Positions 24,910-35,423 of a stretch of DNA of 64,000 nt are shown here, piece after piece. A model generated the notes under the pieces. The model worked only from the letters and a program-made list of their open reading frames with translations. It was not told where the DNA came from and searched no databases. How positions within the stretch are numbered: position 1 is the first letter of the stretch; every line of letters starts with the position of its first letter. This DNA is from Otis tarda (Eukaryota > Chordata > Aves > Otidiformes > Otididae), in contig CM048554.1 in the NCBI GenBank assembly GCA_026413225.1, positions 56,875,463 to 56,939,462 of the forward strand, written 5' to 3'. A program made the position numbers and the translations under genes.

Positions 24910-26820
24910 GGACCATTGTTAGAAGCCTCACAATCTACTTAGTGTGAAAAGTCAGATTACAATTCCCCTTTGAAACAAATTTTAAAAGAAGCTGCCTTGA
25001 ATAGTCAGTGAGTAGAAACTGTTAATTTTTTTTTTAAATTAAGAATTATTCAGAAGTCCCCATTATGCTATGCCATATTTACAAGATAAGGAATATGTTA
25101 GCATAAGACAACTAAAAGGATCATATGGGTAAAATTACGGAATTTCATATTTCCAAACTGCCAGATTAAAATCATCTTGCTGTAGTTGACTTTGAATGTG
25201 TCCCCCCTCCCCAATTCAAGAGAGGAAGCCTGACTTCCATATATTTAACTGAAAATACTCCAAACCATTTTCCCTGATACTAAAGAAAAATCACATATCT
25301 TCAGAAGCTTGAAAGGGAGTTTTGAATAAGAAAGATGAAGACACAGAATGAAGACACATTTGAAAGATGGAATTACCATTTAAAGATGTCAAAAAGTGAA
25401 TATATATAAAGTGAGTTTCTCAGTTTCTTTATGAAGTAGTCAATAAGATCAGCTTCATGTTTTCCTCCTTTGATTCTTTAAAATATGTTTTTTTTTTTCT
25501 CCTGTGATACAAGTGTTAATTTTAGGGTTCATTTAAAATTCATAAACCTGAAAATGATTCTATTTTTGGTTTGTATACTCAAACAAAGAATAAGATATTT
25601 CTTTAGCAGTTCACACAGTCATAGACTTTATTCACCAGATGCAGCTAGCGTTTTTATTCATTCTTTCACTATCAATATGTGTAGACATCAAACTTATTCC
25701 ATCAGCGCCACACCTATAGTCAGCACTCCAAATAGTATGCAGAAATGATGGTTTTACGCCTTTTATTCGCATTTCTTGAAATATATTTGCGCTCATACAT
25801 TTGTTCTTCAAATTGAGAGATTTGAAGAGGATATAAACAGAGATTAGGCATGTATGTAACTAATAACACCCAGTCAATGCTAAGATCTGGGACATGGATA
25901 AATACTCAGGGCTTGACCCCACCCCACTATTATCCTACTTGTGATTACTGCTATCTTGCATCTTCTCTGAAGCATCTGAGGTTAACTACAGCTGATGATC
26001 CAGCCTGCATACCTGGTTGCAATATGATCAGTTTGGTCAAGGAGCCTGAAATTCAAGAAACACTCTGTACTACCTTGGTCATGCAACACTTGATGTGGTG
26101 AGCCAGGTCTGTGAGACCCTCCACAGTTCTGGTCTTCTAGTGAGCACTCTGGCAGCATCCTGACCCCAGCTATAACAAGACTTTGATGCATACCCTATTC
26201 CTGCACGCCATGGTTTCTTCCATAAAGAAACTAATCTGGCGACAGAAAAGCTATGCATGCAATGTGCTCTGCTCCTTACCCAAATTTACCTAACCTCAGA
26301 GTGGGCAAAGCCATAGGGCACAGTTACATTCGGATGTAGCTTTGAAGTGATGAGCTTATTGCCAAAACAGCTGCAACACCAGGCAGGAATTTCCAAAAGC
26401 TCTACATCAGAACAGGTCCTGCTGAAATTTTCTTAAGAAATTTTATATATATTAAAGGAAACGTTGAAGAAAAACAGGCCTTCAGCATCAAAAGCAGCTC
26501 CACTCCCAGAGACAAAAACCTACTTCATTCTTGCCTCATTTATAGCGATGAAAGACTTGCCTTCCTTTGTCACCAAAAACCCTTTATGAAATTACATCTT
26601 GGTAGCATTTTCTTCCACAAAAGCAATAGAGAGTTGCCCTTCAAGACATCAGCATAGCTTTCTTTAAGCGTTTCACTTTTCAAACTAAGGCTTATGCAAG
26701 CATTCACTGAAACTAGAGAAATCAGAACATAGTTACCGATAGTGTTTCCAAAGAGGTCGCTGAACCATACCTAAGTAACTTTTTAAATTAAGTATTGAAC
26801 AGTAGGTAGATTATAAGAAG
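24910..26820. other. unique AT-rich non-coding DNA
   Basis: No gene or transposon is recognised. Frames of 83-87 codons at 25485-25748 and 25850-26101 have no family signature. Confidence 0.55.
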
Positions 26821-26979
26821 ATGGCAGAGCAGATAGAGGATAGCATTAAAGATGCTACAGAGAAACTTCACAAACAGAAGTTGAAAGCCATGCTAAAAAC
26901 AACACTTTTTCCAATACTACAAATTAAGAAATCAGGGAAGGGGAAAATGAGAACATTAAGGGCCAGAATGATAAACTGA
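26821..26979 (+). CDS. weak candidate small ORF, 52 codons
   Basis: An ATG in strong vertebrate initiation context (A at -3, G at +4: AAGAAGATGG) opens a 52-codon frame ending in TGA at 26977-26979, with an in-frame stop upstream. The first ~25 residues (starting MAEQIEDSIKDATEKL) have I/A/L at 4-3 spacing (residues 5, 9, 12, 16), so a short amphipathic or coiled-coil helix is plausible. The C-terminus is basic. An AATAAA lies at 27193-27198. I recognise no family. In 64 kb, a frame this short is expected by chance many times over, so this is only a candidate. Confidence 0.1.
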   Translation: MAEQIEDSIKDATEKLHKQKLKAMLKTTLFPILQIKKSGKGKMRTLRARMIN

Positions 26980-27280
26980 ATCACTTAGGATGGCAAAATG
27001 CCTGAAGTATTACATTATTGCATTCTCAATACATTTGCAAGAGGGAATGATAGAAAGTGGTCTTTGACCTAGTAGCAGATCTATAGGTACATAAGGCTAG
27101 AAACAGCAAGATGGGAGTTTACAGTGAAAAATTCACAATTAAATGTGTGCCAGAAACTGAACACATGCTACCTGCCTCTGATAAAAGGCAGCAATAAAAT
27201 TCTTGTGTATTGTACATTATTATTCCTTATTAAGCTGTATTTCTGTTAGTCTCTGATGTAAGGAGACACATACATTGTGC

Positions 27281-27348
27281 TATGTCAGGTCATGTCAAGT
27301 CTCATCAAGTCATATGATGTAACACAGCCTGATGTAACCTGACATGAT
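27281..27348. repeat. cluster of short direct and inverted repeats
   Basis: ATGTCAGGT (27282-27290) is the complement of ACCTGACAT (27337-27345). Between them GATGTAAC occurs twice, and related TCATGTCAAGTC / TCATCAAGTC units sit side by side. The whole ~68 bp is built from variants of one short word. Confidence 0.7.
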
Positions 27349-28844
27349 GCATATTAGTGTCAATGGAAAAAGCCTAAATGCCAAGCCATTTTCAATAAAT
27401 ACCCGCCATGTGCTGGTGCACAGCAAGACCCAGATGAGTCTTTATCCTGCAGCTCTGCAAAAATACCAATCATGGAAAGCTACGGAGTTTCAGAGACAGA
27501 AGAAAATTTTCATAAAACACACTCTGCCAAAGTGGAGATCTATTGGTATTTATGTCCAGAGCTACTAAGCATGATGTAGAGACTCTATGAATTAAAAAAA
27601 ACTTAATTATCTTGGATTAATATATTTCCAAGACTGTTAAAATAATCCCATGCAGCTCTGCAAGAAATGTGGCAATGGAAACAGTTGATCAGCTGTATTT
27701 AGGCTCAAGATGAGCTTTCTCTTCTCCTCCATTTCTGTTTCTGTTACTCACTGCTCTTGCTCTCTTAGCACCAAGGGTTTGTTTGGGTACATCCTAGTGA
27801 CACCCAACTCGCAGAGACATAAACTGTGTTTGGGTATGACCTTTCTTGGTCTACCCTTGTGCAGCTTACCCATAATCTAGCCTGAGGAACTTAACTGATT
27901 CACTCTCTTTCTGCATTTACATTTCTGAGAGGTGCCTTCTTATTGTTACACGACAGCATCAGGTTCAAATGGAAAGGAGAGTACCTTTCAAAAGTATGCC
28001 GGGGAGGAAGATAGCTCAACAATATATCAACCTGAAAAGCATCTGGGTTCACTGGCTCTGTCAGTGCATGTACAGGCAATTATGGTAACATTGATGCTCT
28101 TTTCATTGTGCAAAAGACTCCAAGACATGCCACTGAATTGTCAAGTCTTGGAAAAGACTTCCCCCACTCCTCATTTGAATGGTTTGATAAAGGGCTCAGC
28201 TATGTCCCATTGCTTTCAATAGTGTCCTCAATGCCTTACGGAGACACATGTAAGGATCTATATGGGGAAAGGTAAGAGGTGCTCCATCATGCCTGTCCTT
28301 GGCTCGGCCTGTGCCTCCTTTGGGAAACGGGAAGCCCTACACACAGCAGAAGGTAGTTCTCTGAAGGATAGTATAGATCCTCTGCAATCCAAAGATACTC
28401 TGCATTGTTTTTTGCATACCTATAGGAGGCATACCCTTCATGCAGTATGCAATATTTATACATGAGAATTCTGTCATTTAAGTGTTTACGTTGACTTAGA
28501 GGTGCAGTAAAGAAACAAAGAGATCAAAGCTCATCAGACTGATCACTTGCATAACATTTTGGGACTATAGTATGAGTCACTCAGAGAATCACAGACAGGT
28601 GGAAAGCCTTGGCAGGTACAAGACTCCAGTCCTTTCAAAGACTGTTAGCACCTTTTCAAAGAGAAAAGGATAACTAAAATACACCACACAGAGCCTTCCT
28701 CCTCATTCATATTAAAATCTGCCCCACAGGTCTTCACCATGTAATTACTTTTTTATAGAGCATTCAAAGAAAAGAAGAATACTTTTGTCCCCAGTTTTGT
28801 CATGAACAGAATGCAACTACTTCAATAAAGCTTTAAATATTTAA

Positions 28845-29230
28845 ATAGTATCACTAAGAAAAATTTTATTGAGGGTAAGCATCTGCTCCTTACAGCAAGT
28901 TGTTCACTGCTTAAGCAAACACCTTTCCCAGCCACTTTTCAAGAACCAGTTGGAAAGGGCCAAAGGTGAATTTTGGCATCAACGATGATTTATTCGCACA
29001 AAACAGTTTAAATGCAGGCAATATATTCCTGTCACCCAGACAGCTGACAAAATGTCAGTCGCCTTTATCAATTGTTTCAGTACCTCCTGTCAGACGACAT
29101 CAATCTTTGAAATAAACACTATAAATAAAACTGCATAGGCAAATGGCTGCCAAATAAACAAAGGGTTAAGCACATTTCACCTATTATGCAATTTCAATGG
29201 TTATTTTGATCAGAGGCCTAAATTCAAAGT
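28845..29230. promoter_or_regulatory. candidate conserved non-coding element
   Basis: Unique sequence, free of simple repeats, that clusters recognisable binding cores: CAGACAGCTGACAAAATG and nearby TGTCAG (MEIS/TGIF-like TGACA cores), TTTATCAATTGTTTC (SOX-like), AAATAAACAAAG (forkhead-like), and CAGCTG E-boxes. The density and low CpG match typical developmental enhancers, but conservation was not tested. Confidence 0.22.
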
Positions 29231-29330
29231 GAATGCAGAGCTTCAGCTGCAGAGGAGACAAGGCACATCATGATATATATACATAGGCTTCTAAAAAATA
29301 TTCCCAAAGTAGCAAAGCATCCCTTGGTCA

Positions 29331-29840
29331 CCTCTGGCTCACCATCGGGTCAATTGGCCACAGCAATGTGCTCCTGAAATGTGCCCTGTGCCCACACACC
29401 AGAGAAAAACCTCACTCTTGTCCTGGGCTGAACAGAGAGGGAGAGGTGAACATGAATTAGAAATACAGAGGGTGGCACAGCTGAAAGGGATGTGGCAGCT
29501 CAGCTGGGTCTGCAGGACCATGAAAGTCAGATGTGATGGGGGGAGGCACCAGACACTGCCCAGTTGATGCCCTCACCCCACTGGCAGACCCCCAAAGCAC
29601 ACTCACCAGCTGCTTGGACCTCCACCCTCAGACCTCCTGCACCATCCAGGGGTCCTCACCACACTGAGGAGATCTGCCCCAAGCCCTCCCTTATACACTC
29701 ACCCACAGGGGTGGGGAACTGCCTCCTAAAGCTACAGAGGCCATTTCACACTTACCCAGCCAGCCTGCCCAATTTGTGTATTGGAGGGGTGAGGAAGACC
29801 AGTGACTCATGTGAAGTAGAAGGTCAAGATGGCAATTAAG
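29331..29840. other. GC-rich patch of unknown origin
   Basis: About 500 bp clearly richer in G+C than the neighbourhood, with almost no CpG, so it is not a CpG island. Plus-strand frames of 62 (29379-29567) and 91 codons (29564-29839) overlap by 4 bases and are Pro/His-rich. I recognise no family. It could be an old exon, a decayed repeat or a compositional fluctuation. Confidence 0.35.
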
Positions 29841-31714
29841 GGTGGGGATAACTATATACTCTCATCCATCAGCAGGCATCAGGTGCTCCTTTCCTAATTC
29901 TTTATACTTGAGTCTTGGCACAAAAGGAAAAAAAAAAGTCTATCTGTTTTCTTCCTGCCTCATCTGCCACCTTTCCACTATCACGTAGTCAACAGAGAAA
30001 GACACAAAAAGTAAATAGCGGGATAGCATCTTCTTTCAAAAGCAAGGAGAGCATTATAACAGCTAAGGTACAGAGGTAGATTGCAAACTTGTGTGCAGAA
30101 AGCAAATAGTGAGTGTAGATTGCCACCCTCCTCCTCATTTCAAGCCCCATGTATATTTTGTTTCCACCTTGCAAATAACAGCTTGTTATTGGCTGAGTTG
30201 GCAATAGCTTTTTAAAACCTTACAGATGTCATTCCACAGCTCCCAACCTAAATAATAAAAATATCCTGTGGAGTATGACAAGGATCTATTGTTATTGAGG
30301 GGATTGATATAGCAGTACAGAAACCCTATGATAAAAAAGTCTTAATATCCAACTTGATATTATAAGGATTACCAAACCGTACTGAGTTCAGAGGCTTCTC
30401 CCTACCCTTCACCTATTCAGACTGTGGCTGTAATGTTTTGGGAGCTGTTTAAATGTCAACGGCCCCAGATTTCAAAGTGGCACTGCACAGTTGTCCAGCT
30501 GCAGCTGGAGGCTGCAAGAAGCAAAAGGAACAATATTTTCCCATGGGATGATTAGCTCTTGGATGTTAGTAAAGATGAATAATGCTCAGTGCTTGTATCT
30601 TAATCCCAGCAGGGTTAAGTACATTGTGGTCCTTGAGTGTCTTGGAAAAGAAGTCCACTAAACATACTTGAAGGTGACTGCACCCAAGGCAGGAGAGGAA
30701 GAGTTTGAAGGCTAGTCACCGAACGAGGTTTTAATTTCATTTGAATACAGGTGAAATCAATACTAAGAGTGGGTGTGATAGAAATCAGGACACAGTGTCT
30801 ATTTAAACTGGTCTGGAAATATTTTCCAGTGTCCAGATCTGGGCATATTGCATACTCTTTCCATACAGTGGGCGGGAAAGTGAGCACCAAGTGCAGATGA
30901 CGACTGCATTCCAGGAAGTCCCTGAACCACAGAGACAGCAGGACTGCACCATGCACTGTGGAGCAGACGTGCCTTCTGGTTCTGTCACAGCTAAAGAATG
31001 ACAATTCTTGTGAGTCCTGTTGATCTGTTCAAGGATAAGATAAAGAAGAATGTTGTACAATCATAAAGGACACTGATAATGAAAGGGCAGTAAGTACGAC
31101 GCAAAAAAATGCATAGCACAGTTCCATCATACAATGGTAACTGCATTTCAAGCTAAGAGGAGGATCAGTACAACACCGGGTTTGCTTCAGAGTTGGAGAG
31201 ATGTGGAAGATAACCTCTGCAGAGTACAGATTATCCGGCAGATATCTAAGCTCAAACATGTCCTGGAAAGGACGTAACTCCTCAAAGGGGTTACAGCTAC
31301 TCATAAACATTATACCTTCTGGGTTCTCTGGACATGACCGGTCTGGTCCTTCCAGTGGTTTCTAACCTCCATGAAACCCAGCATCTGTTCTGAAGATTGA
31401 AATGCTCAAGCACCGTTCACAGAGCTTTTTATCGTAAGCCTACTTCCATCCTGCACTAGGCACAGCTGATGGGACTAACCCCGGGGGGCCTGGGAAGCAC
31501 ACAATGCCACAGAAACACTCACGCATGAGTCCTTAACGCACACAGGCACATTTCTGGTGCATCTATCCAACTGTTGTGTGTGGAGGCATCCCTTAGAACT
31601 AGGACTTGCTGGTGCTATGTTTGGCTCATTTTCACAGCATCATTTTGGCAGGACTCCTTTGGCCCATCTAAGTGCAGATTTGGAGAGGAGACACTTATAA
31701 CACGCATCTGCTGG

Positions 31715-31747
31715 TCCATGGAAAAGTCAAATTCTCTTTTCCATGGA
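31715..31747. repeat. perfect 12 bp inverted repeat, 9 nt loop
   Basis: TCCATGGAAAAG (31715-31726) is the exact complement of CTTTTCCATGGA (31736-31747). A short (ATT)n run begins about 10 bases downstream. It would form a stable small hairpin. No transposon is recognised around it. Confidence 0.85.
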
Positions 31748-31789
31748 TGAGTTCTCTAATTATTATTATTATTTCTATCTTTTGCCTGT

Positions 31790-31807
31790 AAAAAAAAAAA
31801 AAAAAAA
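31790..31807. repeat. A18 homopolymer
   Basis: Uninterrupted run of 18 A. Confidence 0.9.
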
Positions 31808-32814
31808 CAGTGAAACCCTAGACCCGTGGAAACCAATAGCAAAACTTACTGATGTCACCAGGGCTATGGTTTCCCCTCCAGTTTTCCAGATGTTTTGTAC
31901 TCCAAAGTTGCCAAATTCACTCCCTCAGACCTTTGCAGCATTACCTACATAATAGAGCGGGACTTGCCATATTGTATTTGACAGAGATTTCCCCCAGTGT
32001 CCTGATCATGAATCATCATTCAGCATCCTAGTATCTGTTTGCTAATAACAAATGAAGTTGCTTGACATATATTGAATATTATACCACGTTATTTATGTCA
32101 GGTCAAAATTTGCTGTGGGAATTGCTAATTGGAAGCACAGCCACTGTCTGAGTTTCCCTCTAGGCAGACTGGCAGGCAACATAAAATTGAAAAGGGGACC
32201 ATCTCACCTCCCCATACCTGGTATGACCCTTCTTCCTTTTAAAAAAACTTCTCCCATTTGCTGGCTCTGTGCGTTCCCTCCTACAGTACATTGCCATCAT
32301 ACAGTCCCAACGCTTGTTCCTGTATTTTGGGAGCACAACGTGATGAAAGCATTTGGCAGCAAGGGTGCCACAGCCTCTCAGGAGTCGTATGAGAAAGGCA
32401 ATCGGCCAAGTCTGGAGGTGCAAGTCCAGAGAGGAAGTCAGGTGTTTGTGCACATCTGGCGCTTGCAGCTGCCAGAACAGTAGGAGCGAGAACAGGGGTT
32501 TGCACATGTGCACTTCAAAGCCAAGCACAATGTGTTTTCCTAAATGTGCAAGAACAGGCTTTTCCCATTAGAAAAGAATCACAGCTCAGATACTATCAGA
32601 CTGGGTGTACAATCTGCCTCTTGTCCAAAGATTGAGTGGTGTACCATATTAGCATCTCCTTTTTATGAGTGTATAAATTACCAGTGAGATTCAAGAATAC
32701 TTCAGAGAGAAAAACGGAGCTTCTGATACCAAACATTATTCAAACATTGTGCTCAACATCAGGACCATCAGAAATGAACTCTTTCTCGTTATGTTACAAT
32801 GGGTTTAAATGCTG

Positions 32815-33260
32815 AACACCAGAGAGAATTAAGTAATTTCCCTGTGCATGCTGCCCAGAAAGTATTTAAAACCTTCATGCACTTTTAAGAGAAGTGGATA
32901 ACTAAAAGTTTTGAGTTGACAAATATGTTTATGATTGGAGTTTTCATTATTAAACAGAAAATGTTTAAGAAATAATCTTTCAAAATTTTTTTGGCCATAA
33001 TAGAGTCTGTCTCCCTGTGCTGCTAATTGAATTCCATAAAATTAAGGACTTAATACAATAACTAAACAAATCCTTGTATATTTAACAGACAAGCCATATT
33101 CTTCAGTTATTAAATGTACAATTAAAAATACATAAAATGTTAATTCTTATTACATTTAATTGGTAAGGTCAATGCCAATTATAGTATATCAACACTTTTA
33201 CTCCAATTTAAGGTTTTATTTTCTACATTAGTTTTCATTAAGGTGTTAAAAGAGAAGAAA
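32815..33260. promoter_or_regulatory. candidate conserved non-coding element
   Basis: A long, very AT-rich, non-repetitive block with many homeodomain-type cores (GCTAATTGAATTCC, TTAATTGG, CAATTATAG, AAATTAAGG) and no transposon similarity. The texture resembles ultraconserved non-coding blocks in gene deserts. The claim rests on appearance only. Confidence 0.2.
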
Positions 33261-34753
33261 TCATTATTAAAGAATAAAAGAAATTGTCAGCAAACCAAGC
33301 AGGCAGTGTCTGTTAGTATTGTTAAATGCACTTCAGGGAAATTGTTCCCATGGACCCAGCTGTTGCAGCAATTGTTGGGGGTTGGGAAAAAGGGATCTGG
33401 AAAATTCCACACAACACTTAGTATATATCTGTTGGACCTAATATGTGATTTAATATGAAAGACAAAAAAAAACCCAAAAAACAAACCAACATTAATGAGA
33501 CAAAATCCATTCTCACCTTCCAGACAACATAATTGGTGATCTTAAAGGAAAGGGAAAATATGTACCTGACTTGGAGAAGGTTATAGAATATGACAGCTTT
33601 AATCCATTATTTTATTTCTTCTAGAACTGTTTAATTTACACTTGTAAATAAAAATATAAATGGTTTTGCTCAGAGGCTAGATGGACCAGAGGAAAGTTAA
33701 CATGCAGCAGTAGAGAGTATTGGACTATGCCTGAGACAGAAACAAGGCAATAACAACTTGAAATTATTCCAGCCAGACATGATACTGCTTTCCAAGATCA
33801 AGAAAGTGTGTGCACATCATTAAATATGCATATTAGTTAGTTAAATGAAGGCTGGGAATAAAACCTAGAGCTAGACAGGACCTGTGGAGCCAGGGCTCAG
33901 GCAGATGTCACTGCATTGATTATGCTTTGGCAATATGTCAAGCTCTATTAAAAATTAAATTAAATTAAAGAAAGCTCAGTGCGTTGCCCAAGTATAATTG
34001 CCACAGTGACACCTGTCCAAATGTGCATGTGCCTGAAGCCACAGTGCCTAAAGTGCTCCTGTTATGTCACTGGGGACGAGGTGTTAATTCTAAGATGAAT
34101 TATGCTGGCGGACAGGTAGGGTGTATGTGACAGACTGTGTGCAGCAGGCAGAGAAGAGCAGATCCAATCTGAATTTCCAGCCCTCACAGTTAATCACTTC
34201 TCTGCTCAGAAAAATACCGGGAGCTGCATTCCAGCCATCACCACCTCTCGAGCAGGGTAGGGCACACAAGCTACATGAAAGAGCTAATGTGGCTCTTCCT
34301 CCCTTCTGTCCCCGAATCATCCAAATTACTGACTTCTAAGTATGGTATAAGGCAAACTTGGCCAACATTGTAGGATTTAACGGTTAAGAATGGATGGGCT
34401 GAAATAATGTTAAGATTTAAGTTTACTCTGGCTAGTTTTACACCTTAAATGGTAAGTGCACCTAAAGCTGGCAATATCTGCCCCCCCATCTCAGATACAC
34501 ACAGAAATTAGTGCAGTACTGATGATGATGCTGCACTTACATATAGTTTAATTTCTCATAATGAATATACACATTTTAAAAACCTAGCAGTCCTAGGAAT
34601 GTTGATTGCCCTGCAATAGCAAGGAATTTTTTAAAAGCTGCTGCTCTTTTCTCCCTGGTTAGAGACAACGGAAACAGCTACTGTGAAGCTGTCATAGCTC
34701 TAATGACAACCTGAAGACTTACATGAAATGTATTGTGTTAACTTTTCCCTAAG

Positions 34754-35423
34754 GAGAAGAACTTGGGGCTGTCAGTTGATGAGAAGCTCAACAGGAGCCA
34801 GCAAAGCACACTTGCATCCCAGAAAGCCAACTGCATCCTGGGCTGCATGAAAAGCAGCGTGGCCAGCAGGTTGAGGGAGACAATTCTGCCCCTCTACTCT
34901 GCTCTCATGAGACCCCACCTGGAACACTGCATCCAGCTCTGGAGCCCCCAACATAAGGAGGACATGGACCAGTTGGAGAAGGTCCAGAGGAGGGCCACAA
35001 AGATGATCAGAGAGCTGGAGCACCTCTCCTATGAGGACAGGCTGAGAGAGTTAGGGCTGTTCAGCCTGGAGAAGAGGAGGCTCTGGGGAGGCCTTATAGC
35101 AGCTTCCCAGAACCTAAATGGGGCCTACAAGAAAGATGGGGAGGGACTTTTGACAAGAACATGTAGTGACAGGACAAGGGGTAATGGCTTTAAACTGAAA
35201 GAGGCTAGGTTTAAGTTAGACATAAGGAAGAAATTCTGTACTGAGAGGGTGATAAGGCACTGGAACAGGTTGCCCAGGGAAGCTGTGGATGCCCCATCCC
35301 CAGAAGTGTTCAAGGCCAGGTTGGGTGGGGCTTTGAGCGACCTGGTCTAGTAGAAGGGCAGGAGGGTTGAACCAGATGATCTTTAAGGTCTCTTCCAACC
35401 CAAACCATTCAATGATTCTATGA
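34754..35423 (+). mobile_element. CR1 LINE, best-preserved copy, 5'-truncated
   Basis: A ~670 bp plus-strand CR1 copy. It starts inside ORF2 (GAGAAGAACTTGGGGCTGTC), runs to the ORF2 stop at 35348-35350, and is followed by a short 3' UTR (AACCAGATGATCTTTAAGG, TCTTCCAACCC) and the terminal repeat ATTCAATGATTCTATGA. Its open frame and well-kept 3' end make it the least decayed CR1 in the window and so probably the youngest. The reverse transcriptase and endonuclease domains are absent, so it cannot move by itself. Confidence 0.97.
34763..35350 (+). pseudogene. CR1 ORF2 C-terminal remnant, open frame
   Basis: An uninterrupted 195-codon frame covers the C-terminal tail of CR1 ORF2, downstream of the reverse transcriptase. 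Recognisable segments in order: [88 protein letters not shown] and a terminal ALSDLV followed by TAG TAG. The homologous frame continues a few codons upstream of the TTG at 34763, and there is no native start, so this is a truncated copy rather than a gene. No RT catalytic YADD motif is present in the fragment. Confidence 0.9.

Larger units (their letters stand above)
26980..29330. other. unique non-coding DNA
   Basis: No gene or transposon is recognised. A cluster of short direct and inverted repeats lies at 27281-27348, and a candidate conserved element at 28845-29230. Frames reach 96 codons (27932-28222) without a family signature. Confidence 0.55.
29841..34753. other. unique AT-rich non-coding DNA
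   Basis: No gene or transposon is recognised. The longest frames are 129 codons (minus, 30615-31004) and two 122-codon frames on opposite strands of 32115-32528. None carries a known motif. Contains an A18 run, a 12 bp perfect palindrome and a candidate conserved block, all listed separately. Confidence 0.55.

Noticed and set aside
28580-28625. AGAATCACAGACAGGTGG as a CR1 3' tail
   Set aside because: The following CR1 3' UTR words (GGTTGGAAGGGACC, CTAGTCCAACCC) are absent.
32115-32528. Two 122-codon frames on opposite strands
   Set aside because: Neither has a motif I know, and antisense overlap at this length is common by chance where stops are sparse.
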